Source: Carnimonas nigrificans ATCC BAA-78
GTDB lineage: Bacteria; Pseudomonadota; Gammaproteobacteria; Pseudomonadales; Halomonadaceae
Length of the DNA: 64,000 bases
Reading direction: 5' to 3'
NCBI RefSeq assembly: GCF_000526695.1
Contig: NZ_JAGO01000010.1
Span: 474,426 to 538,425 of the forward strand
Numbering within the stretch: the stretch's first letter is position 1; each line of letters begins with the position of its first letter. Under the pieces are notes generated by a model that was given only the letters and a program-made list of their open reading frames with translations, was not told the origin of the DNA and did not search any database. A program made the translations under genes and the position numbers. Of the stretch, positions 17,917 through 26,244 are shown one piece after another.

Positions 17917-18064
17917 TATTCTCTTTCATCCGGACTATTACCGTCGGCTTCGGCCTCTCACCGAATCTGCTGACCCTGCCGTGGCAGGCGCTCGCGGGCT
18001 CAAGCAGCGCCGTGTGGCGAACCGCTTATACCGCCGGTGGGGAATTACACCCCGCCCTGAGAAC
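17917..18064 (-). promoter_or_regulatory. FMN riboswitch (RFN element) controlling ribH
   Basis: Read on the minus strand it has every conserved block of the RFN element in order: CAGGGCGGGGTGTAATTCCC, ACCGGCGGT, GAGCCCGCGAGCGC, GGTCAGCAGATTCGGTG, CCGAAGCCGACGGT, AGTCCGGATGAAAGAGAAT. It ends about 87 bases before the ribH start. Downstream lies a small stem (CCGCA/TGCGG) and a TTTTT stretch about 35 bases later, so the expression platform could be a weak terminator or a sequestered ribosome site. I cannot tell which. Confidence 0.96.
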
Positions 18065-18446
18065 AATGTCGCTTGGAAGGCGACGGCACTACTATCGCGC
18101 TGGAAGCGTTATAACGCAACCATCGGTTAAGAACATCTCGGCATATCGTATTCGATGAAAATGTGAATACCCCGCCAGTGCCCTAGACCCCATCTGCCTC
18201 GCGCCGGTTGCGACATGTTGCTCAAAACGCCCCTGCCCCTCATGAAACGACGCGGCTTTCTGGCAACACTCTGCTACTGAAAGGCACCCAATAGAACAGT
18301 TGGCAATGCGCTTTCACAGGTGTAAAGTAACCCAATATCAGATGCGAATAATTCTTATAGTCGTGTAATGACGAGCATCATTTAGCCTACGCGCCTGTAA
18401 GAATCGACTTTTTCAGGCATGTGTCGAAGATATTCGGGTAAATGTC
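18065..18446. other. Gene-free region upstream of riboswitch and small ORF
   Basis: About 380 bases between the riboswitch and the gene at 18447. It must hold the ribH promoter (minus) and that of the small plus-strand gene. I see no further gene, RNA or repeat. Confidence 0.55.
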
Positions 18447-18713
18447 ATGTTGAAACTGGTGAAAGTAGATCGAAAGCGGCTCCCCGAGAGCAGAGGCGAC
18501 TTGATCTTCCTGTCGGAGTGCTTTTATATCGCGCGCATGAAGCGATACGGCAAGGAGTGGGCGCTACGCATGTATCAGGACCACTACGGCCTGGCTGCGA
18601 ATGCCGCTGACACTCAGCTAGCCCTCGACGATCACTTCCTGACCAACCGCGCCCCCTCCTATCGCACCTGGGGGCGGTTCAATGTAAGCCCTTATCGCTT
18701 GCAGGAACCTTGA
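18447..18713 (+). CDS. Hypothetical protein, 88 residues
   Basis: I do not recognise this gene. It encodes a basic, partly helical 88-residue protein with aromatic-rich segments (ECFYIARMKRYGKEWALRMY, then NRAPSYRTWGRFNVSPYRL). It has no signal peptide or membrane segment. A strong terminator 39 bases after the stop supports it as a real transcription unit. The ribosome site (GGGTAAA) is weak, and a GTG or ATG a little upstream in another frame is not better. Confidence 0.45.
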   Translation: MLKLVKVDRKRLPESRGDLIFLSECFYIARMKRYGKEWALRMYQDHYGLAANAADTQLALDDHFLTNRAPSYRTWGRFNVSPYRLQEP

Positions 18714-18751
18714 TCGCCAGTTAGCCGGTATAGAACCGGGATAGAAAACGC

Positions 18752-18782
18752 AGCGCCCTGACGGATACCTCGTCAGGGCGCT
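18752..18782 (+). terminator. Terminator after 88-residue ORF
   Basis: Perfect 12-bp stem AGCGCCCTGACG / CGTCAGGGCGCT with a 7-base loop, followed by TTTATT. Confidence 0.85.
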
Positions 18783-18852
18783 TTTATTGCGCCAATCCAA
18801 CATTCCACGCCAAAACACCACGCCCCCGCTATGCAGAGAGCGCAAAAAATAA

Positions 18853-18876
18853 CCCCGCTCTATTCAAAGAACGGGG
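18853..18876 (-). terminator. Terminator after mvaS
   Basis: On the minus strand a 9-bp stem (CCCCGTTCT with AGAGCGGGG, one G-U pair) lies 45 bases after the mvaS stop and is followed by TTATTTTTT. Confidence 0.8.
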
Positions 18877-18920
18877 CACTGGTGCTCGTCTTGCTCACGA
18901 GAGAAAGGCTCGCAGGGGTA

Positions 18921-20093
18921 TCACTCTTCTTTGCGGTATAGACGGCGGTGGCCTTCCATGCCGCAGAAGTGGAAGCCGCTGGTGCGGTGCTGTTCGACTT
19001 CAAGATCACCGGAGGCATCAGAGCGCGGCGCGTCGAAAAAGCGTTCGTAGGTGGGCACGTCGAGAAGTTCACGCCCTTCTATCTGCTCGCGATGATAGTC
19101 GTGGTGCAGATAATCACGATAGCCCGGCAGTACCTTGCCGCTGAAATATTCAGCCACACAGCCGGAGCCGTAGCTATAGAAGCCAATGCGCTTGCCGGCG
19201 ATATCGTCACTATTGCGCTCAAGCACCGCACACAGGCCGATAAAGAGCGTTGCCGTGTAGCTGTTGCCCAGCTCGCGGCCATAATCCAGCGAGCCGCCCA
19301 ACTGCTGCTCGATCTGTTCCTTGCCGATACGCCCCTTGCCAGCCAATGCAGCAAGGCTCTGGTGCGCCTTTTCAACCAGCTTGGGCACCGGCGTGTGATA
19401 ACAGAAGAAGTCGATATCATCGAAGCCAACGCCAGAACGCTCGCTATACTGCCCCCATACTTCTTCGAGCATTTGTAGATAAAGGCGTGAAGAGTACTTG
19501 CCTTCAACAAAGGCGGTGTCCGAATAGTTGGGGCGCCAGAAGTCGAGGACATTATCCGTGGCAACACCATACTCCGGCTCGAATTCGAGCACGCGCGGCT
19601 GCATCGACAGCACCATGGCTACCGCTGCACAGCCCTGCGACGGCTCGCCGGGCTTGCCAAGCCCATAGCGGGCGATATCGGAGGCGATTACCAGCACTTT
19701 CTTGTCGGGGTGCGCCTGTAAAAACGGCAGCGCAAGCTGGAGCGAAAAGGTGCCCGCATAGCAAGCCTGCTTCAGCTCCATCACGCGGCAGCGGCGTGGC
19801 AGCCCCAGCAGCCCATGTACGAAGGTGCTCGCAGCCTTGGACTGGTCAATACCGGATTCCGTGCCAAGCAGCACCATTTCGATCTGGTCACGATCAATGC
19901 CTTGCAGCGCCTGTTCAGCCGCAGAAGCAGCCAGCGTGACCGTATCTTCATCGGGCGGCGCTACCGACATGACGTTGATGCCCAGCCCCACTGCATACTT
20001 GCGCGGATCTATGCCGCGCGCTTCAGCCAGCGCCGACAGCTCAAGAGCATAGCGCGACGTCGCAAAGGCGATGCCTTCAATGCCTGGATTCAT
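18921..20093 (-). CDS. mvaS: Hydroxymethylglutaryl-CoA synthase
   Basis: Condenses acetyl-CoA with acetoacetyl-CoA to HMG-CoA, 390 residues, thiolase fold. The catalytic cysteine is in ELKQACYAGTFSL (about residue 111), the histidine in CYHTPVPKLVEKAH (about 233), and GSGCVAEYFSGKV lies near the C-terminus, as in bacterial MvaS. The first four bases overlap the end of mvaA (ATGA), so the two are translationally coupled. The pair would make mevalonate. The later mevalonate-pathway kinases and decarboxylase are not in this window. Confidence 0.93.
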   Translation of the reverse strand: MNPGIEGIAFATSRYALELSALAEARGIDPRKYAVGLGINVMSVAPPDEDTVTLAASAAEQALQGIDRDQIEMVLLGTESGIDQSKAASTFVHGLLGLPRRCRVMELKQACYAGTFSLQLALPFLQAHPDKKVLVIASDIARYGLGKPGEPSQGCAAVAMVLSMQPRVLEFEPEYGVATDNVLDFWRPNYSDTAFVEGKYSSRLYLQMLEEVWGQYSERSGVGFDDIDFFCYHTPVPKLVEKAHQSLAALAGKGRIGKEQIEQQLGGSLDYGRELGNSYTATLFIGLCAVLERNSDDIAGKRIGFYSYGSGCVAEYFSGKVLPGYRDYLHHDYHREQIEGRELLDVPTYERFFDAPRSDASGDLEVEQHRTSGFHFCGMEGHRRLYRKEE

Positions 20094-21175
20094 TGCTCAT
20101 TATCCTTACTGTTGTGCGCGCTCTTGTTAACGGCTGACCGTTCCAGAGAGACGTGGCTCTGCATCAGCTCACCGGGCACCGACTGCGCCGCCAGCAGGGA
20201 CAGCTCGCCGCACAGAACACAGGCAGCCGCGCCCACTGCCAGACGCCGCGCATTGCTGCCAGGTGTGGCGTCGCGATCGGTACAGCCCAGCGCTTCAAGA
20301 TTACGCTGCACAAAATCAAGCCCTTTACCATTTCCAACCGACCCTACCACCAGGTTGGGGAGCGTAACCGAAAAATAGAGATCATCACCGCGCATTTCGG
20401 TATGCACCATGCCCTGCGAGCCTTCCACAATATTGGCCGCATCCTGCCCCGTCGCAAGGTAGTAGCCCAGCAGCATATTGGCGAAGTGCGCGTTGGCGGT
20501 GCGCACGCCGCCCGAGATAATACTGCCGATCAGATTCTTTTTGATGCTGAGCTGAACGATCTTCTCAGGCTCTGCCTTGAGCACCCGGCGTACCGTGCTG
20601 CGCGGCAGCAGCACATCGGCAACGACATACTTGCCGCGCCCCAGAATACCGTTGACAGCCGAGTTCTTCTTGTCGGTACAGAAATTGCCGGAAATGGTGA
20701 CATAACCAAGGTCAGAATGGCGCTCAAGCAGCCACTTCATCAGACCTTCAGCCGCCAGCGTAGCCATGTTGTGACCGGAAGCATCACCAGTCTGGAATTC
20801 AAAGCGCAGGTAGACCAGCGTACCCACTACCTGCGTATGAAAGTCGAGCAGCCTGGCGAAGCGACTCGTTTTGCCCACTTCTTCTTCAAGCTGCTGACGA
20901 TAACCGGGCAGCGCCTGCACAAAGCGCTGCGCCGTGACGATGTTATCCGCTTCAAACAGCACCGAGCGCGTCATGCGATCATCCATGACCACCGCATTAA
21001 TGCCGCCCGCTTTATTACACGCCAGCGCCCCGCGATGGGTGGAATGCCACAGCGGCGTTTCGTAAGTTGCCATCGGTAAAGGCAGCTGAGCGTTGACCTC
21101 TGTGCCATTGATTTTTACCGGCCCCACTGCACGCATGGGAATCGCGGCATAGTCGTCACTTTCCTGCCAACGCAT
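20090..21175 (-). CDS. mvaA: Hydroxymethylglutaryl-CoA reductase
   Basis: Reduces HMG-CoA to mevalonate with NAD(P)H, 361 residues. It lacks a membrane domain. The start is PMRAVGPVKING, then MATYETPLWHSTHRGA with the catalytic Glu, TGDASGHNMATLAAE, and SGNFCTDKKNSAVNGILGRGK with the catalytic Lys of the DKK motif, which is closer to class I than class II reductases. The late GMVHTE region and a catalytic Asp block near 260-270 are also seen. ATG 21175 has AGGTGAG upstream. It forms a two-gene operon with mvaS. Confidence 0.92.
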   Translation of the reverse strand: MRWQESDDYAAIPMRAVGPVKINGTEVNAQLPLPMATYETPLWHSTHRGALACNKAGGINAVVMDDRMTRSVLFEADNIVTAQRFVQALPGYRQQLEEEVGKTSRFARLLDFHTQVVGTLVYLRFEFQTGDASGHNMATLAAEGLMKWLLERHSDLGYVTISGNFCTDKKNSAVNGILGRGKYVVADVLLPRSTVRRVLKAEPEKIVQLSIKKNLIGSIISGGVRTANAHFANMLLGYYLATGQDAANIVEGSQGMVHTEMRGDDLYFSVTLPNLVVGSVGNGKGLDFVQRNLEALGCTDRDATPGSNARRLAVGAAACVLCGELSLLAAQSVPGELMQSHVSLERSAVNKSAHNSKDNEQ

Positions 21176-21618
21176 AAGTGTTACTCACCTGCTGAGTTTA
21201 GCGTCGAGCGCGGTAGGCTGCGCCCCACAAATCATCGTTTAAAGTTGACCATTTTAGGCGTCCCAAGGGTATCAATGCCAGTAAAGGAAGAGAAAGAGCA
21301 CCACGATGTCAGCCTTGATCGCCTTCGCGACGTACATGTTGTGCCGTCAGGTAGCCCCGTCTACCAACGCTTTCCTGCTCGCCATCGTCAGCACATTCCT
21401 GTCGCCATGTTTGTAGCGCCAATTATAAGAGCGGCGGTACTGGACCACCTTTCTGCATCGGTTAAGCGTCATTTTTACCTAATAAAACCATAATCTTATG
21501 AGTAAAATAATTTTACTCCGTCATGAAGAAAAGGTTGCCGAGACTAAAGTCTGTCTAGGCGAATGTCAGGAACGCTATACAGTGTGATGCATGACTGACA
21601 TGAGGAGGGTCATTAATA
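21176..21618. other. Divergent promoter region mvaA / yjcH-actP
   Basis: 443 bases without a convincing gene. An 82-codon open frame at 21245-21493 has no ribosome site or protein-like composition and is left out. The right half (21470-21530) is AT-rich and probably contains the yjcH-actP promoter. Confidence 0.55.
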
Positions 21619-21927
21619 ATGAAAAACTCTTATTCACAAATATTAGACGATCCTCGCTTTCAGGAGCTGGTATCCAAGCGAAATCGTTTGTCCTGGACAC
21701 TTTCCGCTTTAATACTCATTGTATATCTCGCTTTTATTTTTCTCATCGCATTTGCTCCGCAGGTACTTGGTACGCGCATTAGTGCTGATTCCGTTATTAC
21801 ATGGGGCATCCCTATTGGTGTGGGGCTGATTCTGTTTGCCTTTATACTCACTGGCATTTATGTACGGCGTGCCAATGGGGAGTTCGACAGGCTAACCAAG
21901 GCTATTCTGGATGAGGTACAACAATGA
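21619..21927 (+). CDS. yjcH: DUF485 inner-membrane protein YjcH
   Basis: A 102-residue DUF485 protein with two hydrophobic helices (about 27-50 and 58-80), nearly always encoded directly before the acetate permease ActP. The start [16 protein letters not shown] is typical. Its role is unknown, but it probably assists ActP. It overlaps actP by 4 bases (ATGA), which indicates coupling. The ribosome site GAGGAGG lies well before ATG 21619 (about 13 bases). Confidence 0.9.
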   Translation: MKNSYSQILDDPRFQELVSKRNRLSWTLSALILIVYLAFIFLIAFAPQVLGTRISADSVITWGIPIGVGLILFAFILTGIYVRRANGEFDRLTKAILDEVQQ

Positions 21928-23579
21928 AATCAAAACTCCTGACCCTCCTCGTACTTTTGGCGCCTTCTTCTACGCTATGGGCAGAAGCACTGACCGGTGA
22001 AGTAGAAAGGCAACCCTTGAATATATCCGCCATTACCATGTTCCTGATTTTTGTTTTGGCGACGTTAGGCATTACTTATTGGGCATCAAAACAAAGCAAG
22101 TCAACATCGGACTACTATTCTGCGGGCGGTCGTATTACCGGCTTCCAGAATGGCGTCGCCATTGCCGGTGATTTCATGTCCGCGGCCTCTTTCCTCGGCA
22201 TTGCCGCCCTCGTCTTCACTACCGGCTATGATGGATTGATCTATTCCATCGGATTCCTGGTCGGCTGGCCTATCATTCTGTTTCTGATTGCTGAGCGTCT
22301 GCGTAATCTGGGGCGTTATACTTTTGCAGATGTAGCCTCCTATCGCCTCAAGCAAATACCGATTCGCACTTTATCTGCCTGTGGCTCCCTGGTGGTTGTC
22401 GCGTTCTATCTGATCGCCCAGATGGTTGGTGCAGGCAAGCTGATCGAGCTGCTGTTTGGTCTCAACTATCATGTCGCTGTTGTACTGGTTGGTGTATTGA
22501 TGGTGCTTTACGTACTGTTTGGCGGCATGCTCGCGACCACCTGGGTGCAGATCACCAAAGCGATTCTGCTACTTTTCGGCGCCTCATTCATGGCATTAAT
22601 GGTACTCAAGTACGTTAACTTCGATATAGGGCAATTATTCAAGCAAGCGGTCGATGTACACGCCAAAGGCGATGCCATCATGAGCCCCGGCGGTTTGGTG
22701 TCTGACCCAATCTCGGCTATCTCTCTGGGCCTGGCGCTCATGTTCGGCACTGCTGGCCTGCCCCATATTCTGATGCGTTTCTTCACCGTAGGCGATGCGA
22801 AGGAAGCCCGCAAAAGCGTGTTCTACGCCACAGGGCTGATCGGCTACTTCTATATCCTGACGTTTATTATCGGTTTTGGCGCCATTCTTATGGTCGGTAC
22901 GAACCCTGCGTTCAAGGATGCTAGCGGCGCGCTGATTGGCGGTGCCAACATGGCCGCTGTCCACCTTTCAGATGCTATTGGTGGCAGTCTGTTCCTCGGC
23001 TTTATGTCGGCAGTATCCTTTGCCACTATTCTGGCCGTGGTCTCAGGTCTGGCGTTGGCAGGCGCATCCGCCGTCTCTCATGACCTCTATGCCAACGTAA
23101 TCAAGAAAGGCAAAGTCACCGAAAAAAGCGAGCTACGTGTCTCCAAGGTCACTGTGGTCGTTCTGGGTATCCTGGCGATTCTACTGGGCATTGCCTTCGA
23201 GAATCAGAACGTGGCCTTCATGGTGGCTCTGGCCTTCACCGTAGCAGCAAGCTGTAACTTCCCGATTCTTATCCTTAGCATGTACTGGAAAAACCTGACC
23301 ACTCGCGGCGCGACTGTTGGCGGTTGGCTGGGGCTTGTCAGTGCCGTGGTCATGATGATCCTTGGCCCGACCATTTGGGTATCGGTACTCGGCCATGAGC
23401 ACGCGATCTTCCCATATGAATATCCAGCGTTGTTCTCCATTGTGATCGCTTTTGCCAGCATTATCGTGGTCTCGAAACTGGATAATTCGCCAGCGGCTGA
23501 AGAGGAACGAGCCCGCTTCCTGCCACAGTTTGTGCGCTCTCAGACAGGACTTGGCGCAAGTGGCGCAGTATCTCACTAA
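21924..23579 (+). CDS. actP: Acetate/cation symporter ActP
   Basis: Sodium:solute symporter family carrier for acetate, glycolate and other short monocarboxylates, 551 residues. A signal-like N-terminus ([15 protein letters not shown]) precedes 13-14 hydrophobic segments, with typical SSS blocks ([46 protein letters not shown]). Co-transcribed with yjcH. No acs gene is adjacent in the window. A strong terminator follows 47 bases downstream. Confidence 0.94.
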   Translation: MKSKLLTLLVLLAPSSTLWAEALTGEVERQPLNISAITMFLIFVLATLGITYWASKQSKSTSDYYSAGGRITGFQNGVAIAGDFMSAASFLGIAALVFTTGYDGLIYSIGFLVGWPIILFLIAERLRNLGRYTFADVASYRLKQIPIRTLSACGSLVVVAFYLIAQMVGAGKLIELLFGLNYHVAVVLVGVLMVLYVLFGGMLATTWVQITKAILLLFGASFMALMVLKYVNFDIGQLFKQAVDVHAKGDAIMSPGGLVSDPISAISLGLALMFGTAGLPHILMRFFTVGDAKEARKSVFYATGLIGYFYILTFIIGFGAILMVGTNPAFKDASGALIGGANMAAVHLSDAIGGSLFLGFMSAVSFATILAVVSGLALAGASAVSHDLYANVIKKGKVTEKSELRVSKVTVVVLGILAILLGIAFENQNVAFMVALAFTVAASCNFPILILSMYWKNLTTRGATVGGWLGLVSAVVMMILGPTIWVSVLGHEHAIFPYEYPALFSIVIAFASIIVVSKLDNSPAAEEERARFLPQFVRSQTGLGASGAVSH

Positions 23580-23626
23580 AGGGATTGGCAGGAAGGTTAA
23601 TACCGAAAGTCCCTCTATAAGCTAGT

Positions 23627-23660
23627 AAAAATCCTCCGGCAACAACGCCGGAGGATTTTT
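23627..23660 (+). terminator. Terminator after actP
   Basis: Perfect 14-bp stem (AAAAATCCTCCGGC / GCCGGAGGATTTTT) with loop AACAAC, followed by further Ts. Confidence 0.92.
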
Positions 23661-23922
23661 TTGGTTGTTTATTTCGACCAGCACCTCCCATACGGCACAA
23701 GAGAGCATTGGTATTCTCATTACTTTTTACAGTGCCAAGGGAGGATAATGCAGAGCAGCTAAATAGATCGAAATACCGAGCTTCCGCATACTTCCAGCAT
23801 TCCTCACCATTTCACAGCCCCGCATAGGTTATGGATGTTCACAAAGCGCTGAGTACATCATTAATACTTATCACTGAAGGCGACACCATCGCCGTTATCG
23901 TGATTGATTAAAGGCAGACGTA
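23661..23922. other. Gene-free spacer between actP and sugar-porter gene
   Basis: The space between the convergent actP and the MFS gene (23580-23922, including the actP terminator). I see no second clear terminator, gene or repeat here. Confidence 0.5.
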
Positions 23923-25350
23923 TTATTTCACTGCCTCCCTTCTCCTGGGGCTAAAGTTATTATTCCGCAGGTCATCCTCAATCGACTCAAGGCTTTTGCC
24001 CTTCGTCTCAGGCACCATAAAGAACACAAACAGGAAGCCAATAATATTGAGCACTGCGTAGAACCACATGGCACCGCCGATGGTGAGCCAATGCACCAGC
24101 GTTAAGGCTGTACCAGTAAGTATCAGATTAGAGCCCCACAATACTGCGGCATGCAGGCTGGCGGCCTTCTCTCTAATGGCTACAGGATAGAGTTCGGACC
24201 CTATCAACCAGCCGATCACCTGGATACCTCCCGCATTGAAGACCATGAAAGCAAAGAGGCAGGCCACTATAATCCAGGAATTATTCGGATTATCGCCGCC
24301 AAATAGCCATATTCCGCCCAAGATAATCAGGGATACGGCTGCCCATGGCATCATGATAAGCGTTAGTTTTCTGCGCCCTACGCGATCAACAAGCAGCTTT
24401 CCTATAATCGTCATGACCAGGAAAATAACGGCAACGCCCAATGCCGAATAGAGCGCCGCGGTGTGGCTGAATCCCGCATCGGAGAGAAAGGTGGGCGTAT
24501 AGTAAATCATCATTTCAAGCCCGGATAACTGAGTAAATGCGGCAACTCCTAACCCCGCAATCAACGCGGGCCTGACATAAGGCTTACGCAGTTCCCCCCA
24601 CCCAGCGCGCTGTGATTTGGACGCTTCTCTGCGTACCTTTTCGATTGACCAAAGTTCGCGCACAACCTCACTGTCTGACTCGCGCATCATGCCCAGCACC
24701 TTGCGCGCTTCATTGATACGCTTTTGCCCTACCAGCCAGCGCGGACTTTCCGGCAGCTTCAGCATGCCCAGTGTCAGAATAACGGCAGGAACGGCGGCTA
24801 CGGAGATCATGGTACGCCAACTCCAGTAATGCTGGAGAAAGGCCCCTACCAACCCTGCGGCAAGTATTCCTGTACAGATGGAGATATTGAAATAGGTCAC
24901 AAGACGGCCACGTTTATGTGCAGGAGCAAGCTCCGCTATATAAACCGGCACAATCTGTGATGATCCTCCTACCGCACATCCTAATAATAATCGTGACATG
25001 CCCAGCCAGAAGGCAGTTTCAGACAGGCTACAGCAGATTACTCCAACGATATACAGAACCGCTATAGACATGATGGTATAGCGTCTGCCTATGATTTCAG
25101 CTAACTTTCCTCCTCCCAATGCGCCAAGCACCGCACCAAACAAAATGGCACTGGTCACCAATTCCTGAGCATTATGAGAGAGATCAAACTCTTGCGTTAT
25201 CTGAAGTAAAGCACCCGAAATAATGCCAGTATCATATCCATATAGAAATCCTGCTATGACCGTTATTATCACGGTACTTAACAAATAAATATTAGGATGA
25301 AGAGCATTTGCGGTAGGTGTTTTATCAGGGGTGGGCCTGTATTTATTCAT
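23923..25350 (-). CDS. Sugar-porter MFS transporter (polyol/sugar cluster, last gene)
   Basis: A 475-residue proton symporter of the sugar porter family with 12 membrane segments. Landmarks are GYDTGIISGALLQI in TM1, GRR after TM2 and in the middle repeat (DRVGRRKLTL), LPESPRWLV before the central loop, and PETKGKSLE after TM12. It is the last gene of the minus-strand cluster, 113 bases after the SDR gene, with a strong hairpin between, so it may be expressed less than the genes before it. The substrate is probably the polyol or ketose of this cluster. Sequence alone does not decide it. Confidence 0.85.
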   Translation of the reverse strand: MNKYRPTPDKTPTANALHPNIYLLSTVIITVIAGFLYGYDTGIISGALLQITQEFDLSHNAQELVTSAILFGAVLGALGGGKLAEIIGRRYTIMSIAVLYIVGVICCSLSETAFWLGMSRLLLGCAVGGSSQIVPVYIAELAPAHKRGRLVTYFNISICTGILAAGLVGAFLQHYWSWRTMISVAAVPAVILTLGMLKLPESPRWLVGQKRINEARKVLGMMRESDSEVVRELWSIEKVRREASKSQRAGWGELRKPYVRPALIAGLGVAAFTQLSGLEMMIYYTPTFLSDAGFSHTAALYSALGVAVIFLVMTIIGKLLVDRVGRRKLTLIMMPWAAVSLIILGGIWLFGGDNPNNSWIIVACLFAFMVFNAGGIQVIGWLIGSELYPVAIREKAASLHAAVLWGSNLILTGTALTLVHWLTIGGAMWFYAVLNIIGFLFVFFMVPETKGKSLESIEDDLRNNNFSPRRREAVK

Positions 25351-25427
25351 AAGAGGTATCTATCCTCTGGCCGCATTACCAGCGGTATAGGCAGCGCAGA
25401 CCAAAAAGGGGAATTTTCTGACCAGTT

Positions 25428-25457
25428 CAGGTATAGGGGGATGGCCCCCTATACCTG
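25428..25457 (-). terminator. Strong internal hairpin between SDR gene and MFS gene
   Basis: Perfect 13-bp inverted repeat CAGGTATAGGGGG / CCCCCTATACCTG with a 4-base loop, 6 bases after the SDR stop on the minus strand. On the minus strand AAAATTCCCCTTTTT follows some 12-30 bases later, so it may terminate part of the transcripts or protect the upstream mRNA. Confidence 0.6.
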
Positions 25458-25463
25458 TCTCGC

Positions 25464-26195
25464 TTATAACCGATCAAAACTGGTAGGAAGAATCAGCATA
25501 TCGCGAATGGTGACATTCTTGTCTCGCGTGAGAATGTACTCAATCGCATCCGAAATTTCCGAGGCATCTAGCAGGCTACCGGCTTCCTTGGCTTTCCGAA
25601 GATTCTCCTCCGGCCAATCGGCAAGCAGCGCGGAAATAACAGGCCCTGGGGAAACCTGAGCCACACGAATGCCATCAGGTATAAGCTGACGCCGCATGGT
25701 CTGAACAAAACAATTAACGGCCCATTTGGAAGATGAATAAACAGGCTCCCAGTCAACGGGGAAATGGGCGGCCATTGAACAAGTAACGACAATATCTCCC
25801 CCGCCATGTTGCTTCATATGAGGTGCTACGGCGTGGATATTTTTCATCACCACATTGATATTCAGGTTGAGCATCCGGTCGATTGACTGGGGTGTCGTCT
25901 CCGACAGATCTCCCCCGATATAAACACCTGCGTTGCAGTGGAAAATATCAATCTTTTCCACTTTCTCAAGAATAGTGGGAACCAGCTTCTCGCACTGCTC
26001 AGGGTCCAATAAATCTACTGCAACGGGGATAGCCTTGCCTGGAAGCTCACTTACCAACCGCTCCAATGCCTCTTCGTTACTATCGACCATCACGACAGTA
26101 ACCCCATTATTTAAAAGCATTTTGGTCGTGGCTAACCCAATACCGGAAGCAGCGCCGGTGACAGCAGCAGTTTTGCCATTAAGATTCTGTGCCAT
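25464..26195 (-). CDS. SDR-family polyol dehydrogenase (ribitol 2-dehydrogenase-like)
   Basis: A 243-residue short-chain dehydrogenase that oxidises a polyol with NAD+. It aligns along its whole length with Klebsiella ribitol dehydrogenase. The cofactor motif is TGAASGIG (residues 14-21), the catalytic block has Ser in VVTCSMAAHF and Tyr-Lys in YSSSKWAV, and FHCNAGVYIGGDLSE and the C-terminal NVTIRDMLILPTSFD are shared with the ribitol enzymes. The neighbours (GatZ-like, PfkB kinase) suggest a hexitol or D-tagatose route rather than ribitol, so the true substrate may be galactitol, D-altritol or another polyol. AAGGAG precedes ATG 26195. Confidence 0.82.
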   Translation of the reverse strand: MAQNLNGKTAAVTGAASGIGLATTKMLLNNGVTVVMVDSNEEALERLVSELPGKAIPVAVDLLDPEQCEKLVPTILEKVEKIDIFHCNAGVYIGGDLSETTPQSIDRMLNLNINVVMKNIHAVAPHMKQHGGGDIVVTCSMAAHFPVDWEPVYSSSKWAVNCFVQTMRRQLIPDGIRVAQVSPGPVISALLADWPEENLRKAKEAGSLLDASEISDAIEYILTRDKNVTIRDMLILPTSFDRL

Positions 26196-26244
26196 GATAC
26201 ACTCCTTGATTAATCAACTATATTTGCCATATACAGGCAACCGG

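Noticed and set aside
20153..21079. 308-codon plus-strand frame over mvaA
   Set aside because: Antisense to a recognisable HMG-CoA reductase; no ribosome site or family.
21245..21493. 82-codon plus-strand frame before yjcH
   Set aside because: No ribosome site, no recognisable domain, and composition typical of non-coding sequence.
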